From NCBI GenBank assembly GCA_033720955.1, contig JAWWBN010000010.1:1-34072 (forward strand): DNA of 34,072 nt, in the 5' to 3' direction. Positions 16,367-24,923 of this stretch are shown here, in pieces. Both the position numbers and the translations under genes were made by a program. How positions within the stretch are numbered: position 1 is the first letter of the stretch; every line of letters begins with the position of its first letter. The stretch comes from JAWWBN01 sp033720955. GTDB lineage: Bacteria > Acidobacteriota > Thermoanaerobaculia > Multivoradales > JAHEKO01. The notes under the pieces were generated by a model, which was given only the letters and a program-made list of their open reading frames with translations, made no database searches and was not told the DNA's origin.

Positions 16367-16372
16367 TAGCAT
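16367..16372 (+). promoter_or_regulatory. Putative -10 element (TAGCAT) for the S9 peptidase gene
   Basis: TAGCAT lies 33 nt before the ATG at 16406, and an AGGAGGT ribosome site lies between them. This gene therefore appears to have a normal 5' leader. Confidence 0.35.
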
Positions 16373-16405
16373 CCACGTCAACCCACCGTCCCCAGGAGGT
16401 CGCCC

Positions 16406-18472
16406 ATGTCCCGCCCCATCACCCGCCGTCCCGCCGGCCTCCTCGCCCTCGTCCTTCTCTGCGCCTCCGGCATCGCCGCCGCCGGCGACCCGCGCGGCTT
16501 CACGGCCGAGGACCTGGTCGGGCTCGACCGGATCTCCGACCCGCGCCCGGCCCCCGACGGCGGCAGCGTGGTCTTCGTGCGCCGAGCGACCGACCGGGAG
16601 GCGAACCGCGGCCGAACCGACCTGTGGCGGGTGGGGATCGACGGCTCCGACTTGCGACCCCTGACCCGTCACGAGGCGGCCGACTCGAGCCCCCGCTGGC
16701 GGCGCGACGGCAGCGAGATCTTCTTTCTCTCCAGCCGCTCGGGCAGCTCCCAGGTGTGGGCCATCCGACCCGATGGCGGGGAGGCCCGCCAGGTGACCGA
16801 CCTGCCCCTGGCCGTCTCGAACCTGGCCCTCTCCCCGGTGAGCGACCACATGGCCTTCACCCTGACCGTGGAGCCGGGCTGCGAAGATCTGGCCTGCACG
16901 AAGAGCGCCCTCGACGCGGAGGCGGCGAGCCCGCGCAGCGGCCGCCTCTACGACCGGCTCTTCGTGCGGCACTGGGACACCCTCGAGGACGGCCGCCGGT
17001 CGCATCTCTTCGTGACCGGTCTGGACGGCGGGAGCCCGGTGGACGTCACCGCCGGCCTGGACGCCGACGTGCCCTCGCAGCCGTTCGGGGGCCCGGAGGA
17101 GTTCGCCTTCACGCCCGACGGCCGGGGGATCGTCTTCGTCGCCCGCGAGGCCACCTCCGACCAGGCCTGGTCGACCGACTTCGACCTCTACCACGCCCCC
17201 CTGGACGGCTCCTCGCCGCCCCGGGTGCTGACCGAGGGCAACCCGGCCTGGGACACCGGCCCCGTCTTCTCTCCCGACGGCGGAACGCTGGCCTACCTGG
17301 CGATGCGCCGTCCGGGCTTCGAGTCGGACCGGCTTCGGATCGTCCTGCGGGAGTGGCCCGGGGGCGGGGAGCGGGTGCTCGCCGAGGCGTGGGACCGCTC
17401 GCCGCACGGCCTCTTCTTCTCGCCCGACGGGGCGACCCTCTACGCCGCGGCCGGCGACGTCGGCGAGGTCAAGCTCTTCGCCGTGGACGTGTCCAGCGGC
17501 GGGGTGACGCGGATCCTCGACGGCGGCCACGTGCGATCCGCCTCGCTCGCCGGCGACCGCATCGTCTTCGGCCTCGACCACTTGAGCGCGCCGGTCGACC
17601 TCTACACGGCGGCGCGGGACGGGTCGGACCGGCGCCGCCTCACCGAGGTCAACGCCGAGCGGCTGGCGGACGTCCGCTTCGGCGAGGTCGAGCAGTTCTC
17701 CTTCCCCGGCTGGAACGACGAGACGGTCCACGGCTACCTGGTCAAGCCGTGGGACTTCGCGGAGGGGCGCCGCTATCCGCTCGCCTTCCTCATCCACGGG
17801 GGTCCGCAGGGGTCGTTCGACAACGACTTCCACTACCGCTGGAACCCCCAGGTCTACAGCGGCGCCGGCTACGCCGCGGTGATGATCGACTTCCACGGCT
17901 CCACGGGCTACGGACAGACCTTCACCGACTCGATCACCGGCGACTGGGGCGGCAAGCCGCTCGAGGACCTCCGGAAGGGGCTGGCCGCGGTGCTGGCGCG
18001 GCACGGCTGGATCGACGGCGACCGGGCCTGCGCACTGGGCGCCTCCTACGGCGGGTACATGGTCAACTGGATCGCCGGCAACTGGCCCGACGGCTTCCGC
18101 TGCCTGGTGAACCACGACGGCGTCTTCGACAACCGGATGATGTACTACGCCACGGAGGAGCTCTGGTTCCCCGAGTGGGAGCACGGCGGTCCCTACTGGG
18201 CCCACCCCCAGGGGCACGAGAAGCACAACCCGGCGCGCTTCGTCCAGAACTGGGAGACGCCGATGCTGGTGATCCACGGCGCCCTCGACTACCGGGTGCC
18301 GGAGACCCAGGGTCTGGCCGCATTCACCGCCCTCCAGCGGCGGGGCATCCCCAGCCGTTTCCTCTACTTCCCCGACGAGAGCCACTGGGTGCTCCAGCCC
18401 GCCAACAGCGTGCAGTGGCACGAGGTGGTCCTGGACTGGCTGGAGCGCTGGCTGAAAGGAAAGCCGGAATGA
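16406..18472 (+). CDS. Secreted S9-family prolyl oligopeptidase (DPP5-like)
   Basis: A 688-residue exported peptidase. Residues 1-26 form a signal peptide (basic start, Leu-rich core, ending near GIAAAG). A beta-propeller of WD40/PD40-like repeats fills about 30-420 (repeats such as FSPDGGTLAYLAM and FSPDGATLYAAA). The C-terminal alpha/beta-hydrolase domain holds the triad Ser547 (GASYGGYM), Asp628 (GALDYRVP) and His660 (DESHWV). Such enzymes cleave dipeptides or short peptides in the periplasm and are numerous in protein-degrading Acidobacteriota. The ATG has AGGAGGT upstream. Its stop overlaps the next start as ATGA. Confidence 0.93.
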   Translation: MSRPITRRPAGLLALVLLCASGIAAAGDPRGFTAEDLVGLDRISDPRPAPDGGSVVFVRRATDREANRGRTDLWRVGIDGSDLRPLTRHEAADSSPRWRRDGSEIFFLSSRSGSSQVWAIRPDGGEARQVTDLPLAVSNLALSPVSDHMAFTLTVEPGCEDLACTKSALDAEAASPRSGRLYDRLFVRHWDTLEDGRRSHLFVTGLDGGSPVDVTAGLDADVPSQPFGGPEEFAFTPDGRGIVFVAREATSDQAWSTDFDLYHAPLDGSSPPRVLTEGNPAWDTGPVFSPDGGTLAYLAMRRPGFESDRLRIVLREWPGGGERVLAEAWDRSPHGLFFSPDGATLYAAAGDVGEVKLFAVDVSSGGVTRILDGGHVRSASLAGDRIVFGLDHLSAPVDLYTAARDGSDRRRLTEVNAERLADVRFGEVEQFSFPGWNDETVHGYLVKPWDFAEGRRYPLAFLIHGGPQGSFDNDFHYRWNPQVYSGAGYAAVMIDFHGSTGYGQTFTDSITGDWGGKPLEDLRKGLAAVLARHGWIDGDRACALGASYGGYMVNWIAGNWPDGFRCLVNHDGVFDNRMMYYATEELWFPEWEHGGPYWAHPQGHEKHNPARFVQNWETPMLVIHGALDYRVPETQGLAAFTALQRRGIPSRFLYFPDESHWVLQPANSVQWHEVVLDWLERWLKGKPE

Positions 18473-18858
18473 GTGACGACAGGCCCCCGGTGGGCTCGAT
18501 CGCCTGGACCGACCTCACCGTGGCCGGCGCGGACGGCGTGCGCGACTTCTACGCCGCGGTGGTGGGCTGGGCCCCGGCGCCCGTCGACATGGGCGGCTAC
18601 TCCGACTACAACATGACCGACCCCGACAGCGGCGAGCCGCGCGCCGGCATCTGTCACGCCCGGGGCGACAACCGGGGCCTGCCGCCGCAGTGGCTCAACT
18701 ACCTGGTGGTCGCCGACCTCGATGCCAGCATGGCGATCTGCCGCGAGCTCGGCGGCGAGGTGCTCGCCGGCCCCAGGGGTCAGCCGGGTGGGGACCGGTA
18801 CTGCGTGATCCGTGACCCGGCGGGGGCGGTGGCGGCGCTCTACCAGATCGGCGACTGA
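18469..18858 (+). CDS. VOC (glyoxalase/bleomycin-resistance-like) family protein
   Basis: A 129-residue protein with two beta-alpha-beta-beta-beta VOC modules: an N-terminal half from GSIAWTDLTVAGADGVRDFYAAVVGW and a C-terminal half ending DRYCVIRDPAGAVAALYQ. The substrate and any metal are not evident; these proteins include glyoxalases, dioxygenases and antibiotic-binding proteins. The ATG lies within the peptidase stop (ATGA), so translation is coupled. Its 3' end overlaps the convergent CrtC-like gene by 19 bp. Confidence 0.9.
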   Translation: MSDDRPPVGSIAWTDLTVAGADGVRDFYAAVVGWAPAPVDMGGYSDYNMTDPDSGEPRAGICHARGDNRGLPPQWLNYLVVADLDASMAICRELGGEVLAGPRGQPGGDRYCVIRDPAGAVAALYQIGD

Positions 18859-20027
18859 TCGGCCCGCGCTCGGACGTCCACGTCGGCGTAGCCGGTGAGC
18901 TCGACGTAGCCCACTCCCTCGACCCCCTCGTCCCCGCCACCCGCCACGTCCACGGCGCCCTCCCAGTAGCGGAAGGTGTGGCGGTGCTCCTGGTCGTCGG
19001 CGATCGCCTCGACCGCGAGGTCGAGCCCCGCGGCGGGGACCTCGAGACGCCACGCCACCGGATACGTGACCCCGTCCTCGGCCGTCCACCGGCGGGTGGC
19101 GAAGATCCGCACCTCGTCGGAGGTCAGTTCGCGCGCCGAGCCGTCGGCTTCCACCAGGCTGCCGGCCGAGATCGGGTCGGTGGTGCCGTCGGCGCGTCGC
19201 AGGCGGTAGAACATCAGGTCGCGTCCGTCGGCGAGCTGCAGGGCGAACCAGTCCCAGCCCACCTGTCCCTCCTCCAGGGCGCTGGTGGACCACTCGCGGT
19301 CCATCCAGCTCGCGCCGGCGACCTCGAAGACGCGCCCGCCCAGCCTCAGGGTGCCCCGGGTCGCCATACGGGTCAGGGAGTAGTAGTACGAGGCGTTGCC
19401 CGGCGCGCGTCCCTTGGGGGAGAGTCCCCGGTCGCCCTGCAGCACCGGCGGCTTGGCGGGGGTGGCGGTGACGTCGAGGCCCACCTCGCCGTCGGCGGCC
19501 GTGACCCGGAAGGCATCCGCCTCGGGCAGGTGCTCGAGCCGCCACTCCTCGAGCCACACCTCGCGCGGCGGGCCGGCGGCGCCGGCGAGGCCCAGCGCGC
19601 CGCGGGCGAAGCGCTCGAAGGGGTGGAAGCGGCCGGTGCGCCCGTCCACCACGGCGAAGTGGGCCATCCAGGTGGCGGCCGCCGCCCACGCCGAGGCTCT
19701 TCGGGGCGGATCGGGCGTCAGCTCGTTGCGGAAGAAGGTGACCTGGTACCCGAAGCGCCGGCCACCCGGGGAGCGCAGGTTGCCGGTCACGTACCACCAC
19801 TCGGTGCGGAAGCCGGGGTGGGGGCCGTGGTCGCCGGGGAAGACGAACTCGCGCGGCTCGACCGCGCGGGCGAAGCCCTCGGTGTCGGCGGAGGAGAGCA
19901 GCTCCGCCACCGGCAGCGCTCCGGCCCTCCCGGTCCGCGGCTCCGGGGCGGGCGCGCCGCAGGCGGCCAGCAGGAGCAGGGCGGCGCCGAGGGGCGCGAC
20001 GGGTCGCGAGGCCGGCAGGGCGATCAT
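18840..20027 (-). CDS. CrtC/AttH-like (COG5621) secreted lipoprotein
   Basis: A 395-residue protein. The N-terminus is a lipoprotein signal with lipobox LLAAC, lipidation Cys23. The mature part begins REFVFPGDHGPHPGFRTEWWYVTGNL and contains GYQVTFFRNEL, WMAHFAVVD, YYYSLTRM and WMDREWST, the signature of the lipocalin-like CrtC/AttH superfamily. Members are annotated as carotenoid hydratases or predicted secreted hydrolases; real activity here is unknown. Its ATG overlaps the permease stop (ATGA). The order ABC ATPase, FtsX permease, AttH-like lipoprotein recurs in many bacteria, so the three probably form one envelope system, perhaps handling lipids or lipoproteins. Confidence 0.9.
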   Translation of the reverse strand: MIALPASRPVAPLGAALLLLAACGAPAPEPRTGRAGALPVAELLSSADTEGFARAVEPREFVFPGDHGPHPGFRTEWWYVTGNLRSPGGRRFGYQVTFFRNELTPDPPRRASAWAAAATWMAHFAVVDGRTGRFHPFERFARGALGLAGAAGPPREVWLEEWRLEHLPEADAFRVTAADGEVGLDVTATPAKPPVLQGDRGLSPKGRAPGNASYYYSLTRMATRGTLRLGGRVFEVAGASWMDREWSTSALEEGQVGWDWFALQLADGRDLMFYRLRRADGTTDPISAGSLVEADGSARELTSDEVRIFATRRWTAEDGVTYPVAWRLEVPAAGLDLAVEAIADDQEHRHTFRYWEGAVDVAGGGDEGVEGVGYVELTGYADVDVRARADQSPIW

Positions 20028-22576
20028 TCCGCTCGCAGCGCCTCGGCGGGAGAGGTGCGGGACATCTTGAAGGCGGGATAGAGCCCGGCCACGAGGGCGG
20101 CCCCGACGGCCAGGAGCACGGCGCTCGCCAGGGCGGCGGGGGTGACCCCCAGCTCGAGGGTCCAGCCGAAGGAGCGACGGTTGATCACCCGGACCATGAT
20201 CGTCGCCATGGCCACCCCGGCGGGGATCGAGAGGAGCCCCGCGGCCAGGCCCATCAGTCCGGTCTGGGCGGTCACCAGACGCCAGAGCTGCCCCGGGGTG
20301 AGGCCGGTGGCCCGCAGGACCCCCAGCTCCCGCTCGCGCTCGAGCTGGAGGGCGGTGAGGGCCGAGAGCACCCCGACGAAGGCGACCACGACCGCCAGCA
20401 GCCGGAGGACGCCGGTGACCAGGAAGGTGCGGTCGAAGACCCGCAGCGACTCCTCGCGGATCTCGCGGTTCGATCGCACCCGGAGCTGGCGGTCCGGGCC
20501 GATGGACCGGCGCACCTCTCCGGCCAGTTGGCGGAGATCGGCGCCCGGCGGGGCGTAGACGGAGAGCGCGGTGCGCTGCGGGTCGTCCCAGAGCTCGCGG
20601 TAGCGCCGCCCCTCCATCATCACGGCGCCGCGCTCGGAGGCGTAGTCGTAGGTCACGCCGGCTACCTCGAAGCTGCGCACGCCGTCGAAGGTGGAGAGCT
20701 CGATGCGGTCGCCGGGTCCGAGGCCGGCGCGGAAGGCGAGGGGCTCCGAGACCAGGACGGCGCCGTCGTCGAAGGCCGTCCAGGCGCGCTCCGCCTCCCC
20801 GGCGGCGAAGGAGAAGGCCTCCCGGCCACGGGCGTCCAGGTCGTAGGCCAGGAGCCGCAGCGGACCCCGGGGCGACTCCACCTCGACCTGCCGGACGCTG
20901 TTGACCGCCTCGACGCCGGGGAGAGCCGCCACCCGGGCGAGCGCCGCCGGCTCGATGCCCGGGCCGGCGCCGGCGTAGCGCCCCACCGGCCGCACTCCCG
21001 CCGAGACGTAGAGATCGGCGGGCAGCGAGTAGCTCAGCCAGCGGTCCACCGTGCCGCGGAAGCTGTCGATCATCAGGTCCACGCCGACCGTGACCGCGAC
21101 CGCCATCATCAGGGCCGCCACCGCGACGCCGGTGCGGCTCAGCGCCGTCACCACGCCGCGGGCCGCCATCCGGCCCAGCCTCCCGAAGAGGAGTCCGGCG
21201 AGGGGCGTGAGGAGGGCCATGAGGGCCACCACCGCCGCCGGGGTCAGCAGGGCGAAGCCGAGCAGGACCGCGAACAGACCGAAGAAGGCGAGCCCCAGCC
21301 CGGCCCCGGGAAGCAGGAGGAGCGCGGCGCCCGCGGCGCCCAGCAGCAGGCCGCCGGCGGAGACCCACGGCAGCAGGCGGTGGACGCGGCTCTCGAGCTC
21401 GGCCCGGTCCAGGGCCGAGCCGGCCTCGGCCGACAGGGCCTCGCCGGCGGGCGCCAGGGCGGCGAGGAGCGAGACACCCACACCCAGGGCCAGGCCTTCG
21501 AGGAGGCTGCCCGCCGGCAGGGTCACCTCGCGCACGGTGAGCACGAAGTAGAGATCGTTGATGGTCCGAGTCACCAGCCGCACGAGGATCCGGCCCAGGA
21601 AGGCGCCCAGCGCCAGGCCGAAGACCGACCCCGCCAGGGAGACGACGAGCGCCTCGCCCAGGATCAACCGGGCGAGCTGGCGGCGGGTGACCCCCACGGC
21701 GCGCAGGATGCCGAACAGCCGCCGTCGCTGGACCACCGCGAAGGTGATGGTGTTGTAGATCAGGAAGGCGCCGCACAGCAGGGCCAGCAGGCTCAGCGCC
21801 TGGAGGTTGATGCGGAAGGCGCGGGTCATCTGCGCCGCGGTCTCGGTGCGGGCGTCGGCGGCCACCAGCTCCACGCCGCCCGGCAGCGCCGCCGCCACCC
21901 GCCGCCGGAGCTCGCGGCCGGTCGGCGTGTCGGGCGCCAGAAGATCGATGCGCGACAGCGAGCCGACGCTCTCCAGCAGCTCCTGGGCCGTGGCGACGTC
22001 GGCGAGCATCAGGTCGTCCAGACCGGGGGCCCGGGCGTCGCTCGCCTCTCGGGCGAAGGTGCCCACCACCTCCAGAGTCCGGGGTCGTCCGGCGGCGGTG
22101 GCCTCGAGCCGGTCGCCGATCCCGACGCCCAGGTCGCGGGCCGCTGCCGCCGAGACCACGACCGCGCCCGGCCGGGTGAGAAAGGCGCCCAGATCGAGCC
22201 CCTCGCCCCGCAGGCCGACGTAGCCGCGAAAGGCCGACTCGGCGAAGGGGTCGACGCCCAGGAGCTGGAAGACCCGCCCGGACCCGCTGACCACCCAGCC
22301 CTCGACCACCGGCGCGGCGGCGCGCACGCCGAGATCGCGCCGCAGCCGCCGGTAGGTCTCCTCGGGCACCCCCACCGAGCCGCCCACGATCTGGTGGGTC
22401 GCCCTCCCGGTGACCCGCTCCGAGGAGGCCCGGAAGGCGGAGAGAGCGCTCTGGTTGGCGAGGTCCACCGAGACCACGACGGCGACACCCAGGGCGACCC
22501 CGAGGACCGCCAGGCCGAGCTGCCAGGGGTGCCGGGTGAAGTGCCGGCGGCTGGCGCGGCGCAGCAGGCCGCTCAC
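20024..22576 (-). CDS. FtsX/MacB-type ABC transporter permease
   Basis: An 850-residue permease with the duplicated FtsX design: an N-terminal helix (LGLAVLGVALGVAVVVSVDLANQSAL), a large external domain, three helices around 255-400, a central hydrophobic block (about 400-500), a second external domain, and a C-terminal trio of helices ending YPAFKMSRTSPAEALRAE. That last motif is typical of LolC/MacB-like permeases. It should work as a mechanotransmission transporter, driven by the neighbouring ATPase, moving or extracting an envelope substrate. The GTG at 22576 overlaps the ATPase stop as GTGA, and its own stop overlaps the lipoprotein start as ATGA. Confidence 0.93.
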   Translation of the reverse strand: MSGLLRRASRRHFTRHPWQLGLAVLGVALGVAVVVSVDLANQSALSAFRASSERVTGRATHQIVGGSVGVPEETYRRLRRDLGVRAAAPVVEGWVVSGSGRVFQLLGVDPFAESAFRGYVGLRGEGLDLGAFLTRPGAVVVSAAAARDLGVGIGDRLEATAAGRPRTLEVVGTFAREASDARAPGLDDLMLADVATAQELLESVGSLSRIDLLAPDTPTGRELRRRVAAALPGGVELVAADARTETAAQMTRAFRINLQALSLLALLCGAFLIYNTITFAVVQRRRLFGILRAVGVTRRQLARLILGEALVVSLAGSVFGLALGAFLGRILVRLVTRTINDLYFVLTVREVTLPAGSLLEGLALGVGVSLLAALAPAGEALSAEAGSALDRAELESRVHRLLPWVSAGGLLLGAAGAALLLLPGAGLGLAFFGLFAVLLGFALLTPAAVVALMALLTPLAGLLFGRLGRMAARGVVTALSRTGVAVAALMMAVAVTVGVDLMIDSFRGTVDRWLSYSLPADLYVSAGVRPVGRYAGAGPGIEPAALARVAALPGVEAVNSVRQVEVESPRGPLRLLAYDLDARGREAFSFAAGEAERAWTAFDDGAVLVSEPLAFRAGLGPGDRIELSTFDGVRSFEVAGVTYDYASERGAVMMEGRRYRELWDDPQRTALSVYAPPGADLRQLAGEVRRSIGPDRQLRVRSNREIREESLRVFDRTFLVTGVLRLLAVVVAFVGVLSALTALQLERERELGVLRATGLTPGQLWRLVTAQTGLMGLAAGLLSIPAGVAMATIMVRVINRRSFGWTLELGVTPAALASAVLLAVGAALVAGLYPAFKMSRTSPAEALRAE

Positions 22577-23280
22577 CCGATCTCCCCGGGCCGCCGCTCC
22601 ACCAGGCGGCCGTTCTCGATGGTCAGGAGACGGTCGGCGACGCCGACCACGTCGCGGCTGTGGGTGGCCATGACCATGGTCTTGCCGGCCTGACGGGTGA
22701 GGCGATCGAGAAGATCGAGCACCTCGAGCCCGGTGTCGAGGTCCAGGTTCCCGGTCGGCTCGTCGGCCAGCACCAGCTCGGGGTCGTGCATGAGGGCCCG
22801 CACGATGGCGATGCGCTGCCGCTCGCCCCCGGAGAGGCGGTCCGGGAAGCTGCCGGCACGGTGGGGGAGACCGACGGCGGTCAGCAGCTCCTCGGCGCGG
22901 CGCCGGTCCTCCGCTCCCACCTGGCGCGCCAGCTCCACCGGCAGGAGCAGGTTCTCCTCCACGGTGAGGGTGGGCAGGAGGTTGAAGAACTGGAAGACGA
23001 AGCCCACGCGGCGCCGCCGGAAGAGGGTGCGCTCGCGCTCGCTCAGCTCGCCCAGGTCCACACCGTCCACCAGCACCCGGCCCCCGGTGGGCTGGTCGAT
23101 GCCGCTCAGCAGGTTCAGCAGGGTGCTCTTGCCGGAGCCGCTCCTGCCCAGCAGCACCACGAGCTGGCCGCGCTCGATCTCCACCGAGGCCTCGCGCAGC
23201 ACCGTGTGCGTGGAGCTGCCCTCGCGGTAGCTCTTGGTCACGCCCTCCAGGCGGAGGAAGGGTGGGCTCGTGGGGGTCAT
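22573..23280 (-). CDS. ABC transporter ATP-binding protein (MacB/LolD type)
   Basis: A 235-residue nucleotide-binding subunit. Walker A GRSGSGKS is at 45-52, followed by the Q-loop region VGFVFQFFNLLPTLTVEENL, signature LSGGERQR near 150, Walker B ELVLADEPTGNLD, and the H-loop in MATHSRD. The FNLLPTLT and TGNLD signatures place it in the MacB/LolD/FtsE subfamily that pairs with FtsX-type permeases. It is encoded directly upstream of its permease with a 4-nt overlap and 37 bp after a PilZ protein gene. Confidence 0.95.
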   Translation of the reverse strand: MTPTSPPFLRLEGVTKSYREGSSTHTVLREASVEIERGQLVVLLGRSGSGKSTLLNLLSGIDQPTGGRVLVDGVDLGELSERERTLFRRRRVGFVFQFFNLLPTLTVEENLLLPVELARQVGAEDRRRAEELLTAVGLPHRAGSFPDRLSGGERQRIAIVRALMHDPELVLADEPTGNLDLDTGLEVLDLLDRLTRQAGKTMVMATHSRDVVGVADRLLTIENGRLVERRPGEIG

Positions 23281-23317
23281 GGGCTCGTCGGGCGGCGGGC
23301 GCGCCCGGCGCGCGCCG

Positions 23318-23998
23318 TCAGGTGAGCTCGGAGAGGATGAACTCCTCCAGCCGGTCTCTTACCTCTTCGTCGGGATCGACGAACTCGATGCCGAGCCGAT
23401 GCTGCGACCCGTCCTCGCCGCCGGTCCGCTCGGAGCGCACGATCCGCGCCAGGGTGGCGAACTCGAAGGACGGAAAGCGGACCTCCATCCGGTGGGTCGA
23501 GTCGACGGGCGGCGAGACGTCGGTCTCGATCAGCATCCCCGAGACCGAGAGCTGCAGGACCCGGAACTCGGCTTCGCACTCCACCCGCGCCTCCTGCTGC
23601 GTCTGGAGACGGAAGCGGCCGAAGAGGCGCTTCTCCAGACTCACCATCGCGTTCTCGAGGATGAAGGTCTGGAGCTGGTCGGCCGAGCTCTCGAGCACCT
23701 TCTCGAAGTGCAGACCGGCGCGGTAGACGGGCTGCACCTCGCCCCACTCGTCACGCTGGGTGCGCACCAGGGAGCACCAGACCACCTTGCCCACCAGCGG
23801 CAGCGACGCTCCCCGGTGGGTGAGCTTGAGCGAGTAGTCGCGGCCCACCTTGAGCGAGCTGACCGCCTCGATCGCCATGCCGTCGATGCTGATGTTCAGC
23901 ACCTTGGCGTCGGAGCTCAGAAGAAAGCTGCCGGTGACGCCGTCGACCCGGCGGCGCGGGCTCCTGCGGCGTTCGTTCGGCTTGCGGGGCGAGGCCAT
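23318..23998 (-). CDS. Protein with two tandem PilZ-like domains
   Basis: A 226-residue cytoplasmic protein. The first PilZ-like domain (about 8-115) has an Arg-rich RRRSPRRR start and LNISIDGMAIE, matching the RxxxR and D/NxSxxG c-di-GMP motifs. The second (about 128-222) has RFRLQTQQEARVE and LQLSVSGMLIE, a weaker match to the same pattern. It may respond to cyclic di-GMP and regulate envelope or motility functions. It heads a run of same-strand genes into the ABC system with a 37-bp gap; functional linkage is only suggested. The ATG at 23998 is the first Met. A TAAAAC hexamer about 60 nt upstream could be its -10. Confidence 0.85.
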   Translation of the reverse strand: MASPRKPNERRRSPRRRVDGVTGSFLLSSDAKVLNISIDGMAIEAVSSLKVGRDYSLKLTHRGASLPLVGKVVWCSLVRTQRDEWGEVQPVYRAGLHFEKVLESSADQLQTFILENAMVSLEKRLFGRFRLQTQQEARVECEAEFRVLQLSVSGMLIETDVSPPVDSTHRMEVRFPSFEFATLARIVRSERTGGEDGSQHRLGIEFVDPDEEVRDRLEEFILSELT

Positions 23999-24080
23999 GG
24001 CTGCGACTCCGACACCGGGTCCGCGACGGGCGGCTGCCGTCGTTTTACCACAGCTCGGGTGCCGTCGCGGGCGGGTCTGC

Positions 24081-24086
24081 TATAAG
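24081..24086 (+). promoter_or_regulatory. Putative -10 element (TATAAG), leaderless start of zinc-ribbon gene
   Basis: TATAAG ends 6 nt before the ATG at 24093. The intervening aaggca could be read as a Shine-Dalgarno fragment, but it is too close to the start to work as one. Confidence 0.5.
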
Positions 24087-24092
24087 AAGGCA

Positions 24093-24509
24093 ATGTCCAG
24101 GCGGTACCGGCAGCGCGGGTACATGGACGACGACGGCGAGCGCCGCGGGCCGTCCCGCGGACCCCGCCCGGAGCGCCGGGACGGCCCCCGGGGGCGCGGG
24201 CTCGGCGCCCCCACGGAGACCCTGTTCGCCTGCTCCCGGTGCGGCGCCAGGATCGACGGACCGGCCGAGGTCGCCCCGGACGCCGTGTGCGCGAACTGCG
24301 GCTCGGATCTGCACACCTGCACCAACTGTCGCCATTTCGACACCGCGGCGCCGCGGGAGTGCCGGCAGCCCGTTCCCGAGCGGGTCAAGGCCAAGGCCGA
24401 GCGGAACGACTGCGAGCTGTTCGAGCCGAAGCGGGTCAAGGGCTTCGCCGAGGACGGCGGGACGCCTTCGGCCGGCAAGGCCGCCTTCGACGCCCTCTTC
24501 GACTTCTAG
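24093..24509 (+). CDS. Zinc-ribbon protein of unknown function
   Basis: A 138-residue protein. The first 45 residues are Arg/Gly/Pro-rich and probably disordered or nucleic-acid-binding. A zinc ribbon follows with CSRC and CANC pairs, then CTNCRHFD, a lone Cys in RECRQPVPERVKAKAERNDCELFEP and the end FDALFDF. The C-x2-C-x2-F ... C ... DC-x-x-F block occurs in small proteins of several bacterial phyla without known function. Zinc binding is well supported by the Cys spacing; any role in RNA or DNA binding is a guess from the basic N-terminus. Confidence 0.8.
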   Translation: MSRRYRQRGYMDDDGERRGPSRGPRPERRDGPRGRGLGAPTETLFACSRCGARIDGPAEVAPDAVCANCGSDLHTCTNCRHFDTAAPRECRQPVPERVKAKAERNDCELFEPKRVKGFAEDGGTPSAGKAAFDALFDF

Positions 24510-24524
24510 ACGAGCCGAGACGGC

Positions 24525-24890
24525 GTGCTCTACCGCGCTCTCGCCGACCTCACCGCCCTGATCCACCTGGGCTTCGTCTTCTTCGTGGTCCTCGGCGGGC
24601 TGCTGGTGCTGCGGCGGCCGCGGTGGGCCTGGCTCCATCTGCCGGCGGTGGTCTGGGGGATCGCGATCGAGTGGGGCGGTTGGATCTGCCCCCTGACTCC
24701 GCTCGAGAACCGGCTGCGGGCGCTCGGCTCGCAGGCGGGGTACCCGGGGGGCTTCGTGGAGCACTACCTGCTCCCCGTGCTCTATCCGGGCGGGCTGACC
24801 CGCTCGATGCAGCTCCTCCTCGGGGCCTTCGTGCTCGTCGTCAACGCGGCGGTCTACGGGGCGCTCGTCGTCCGGCGCCGCCGCGGGTGA
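24525..24890 (+). CDS. DUF2784 family membrane protein
   Basis: A 121-residue protein with about four transmembrane helices. LADLTALIHLGFVFFVVLGG, WICPLTPLENRLR and the YPGGFVEHYLLPVLYP segment match DUF2784, a small inner-membrane family without assigned function. It starts with a GTG 15 bp after the zinc-ribbon gene, and no strong ribosome site is visible. It is probably co-transcribed with that gene. Confidence 0.9.
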   Translation: MLYRALADLTALIHLGFVFFVVLGGLLVLRRPRWAWLHLPAVVWGIAIEWGGWICPLTPLENRLRALGSQAGYPGGFVEHYLLPVLYPGGLTRSMQLLLGAFVLVVNAAVYGALVVRRRRG

Positions 24891-24910
24891 TCGGCGCGCC
24901 CGATCCGTGC

Positions 24911-24916
24911 TAGCCT
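24911..24916 (+). promoter_or_regulatory. Putative -10 element (TAGCCT), leaderless start of purE
   Basis: TAGCCT ends 7 nt before the purE ATG at 24924, with no Shine-Dalgarno sequence in between. Confidence 0.4.
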
Positions 24917-24923
24917 CCCGCGC

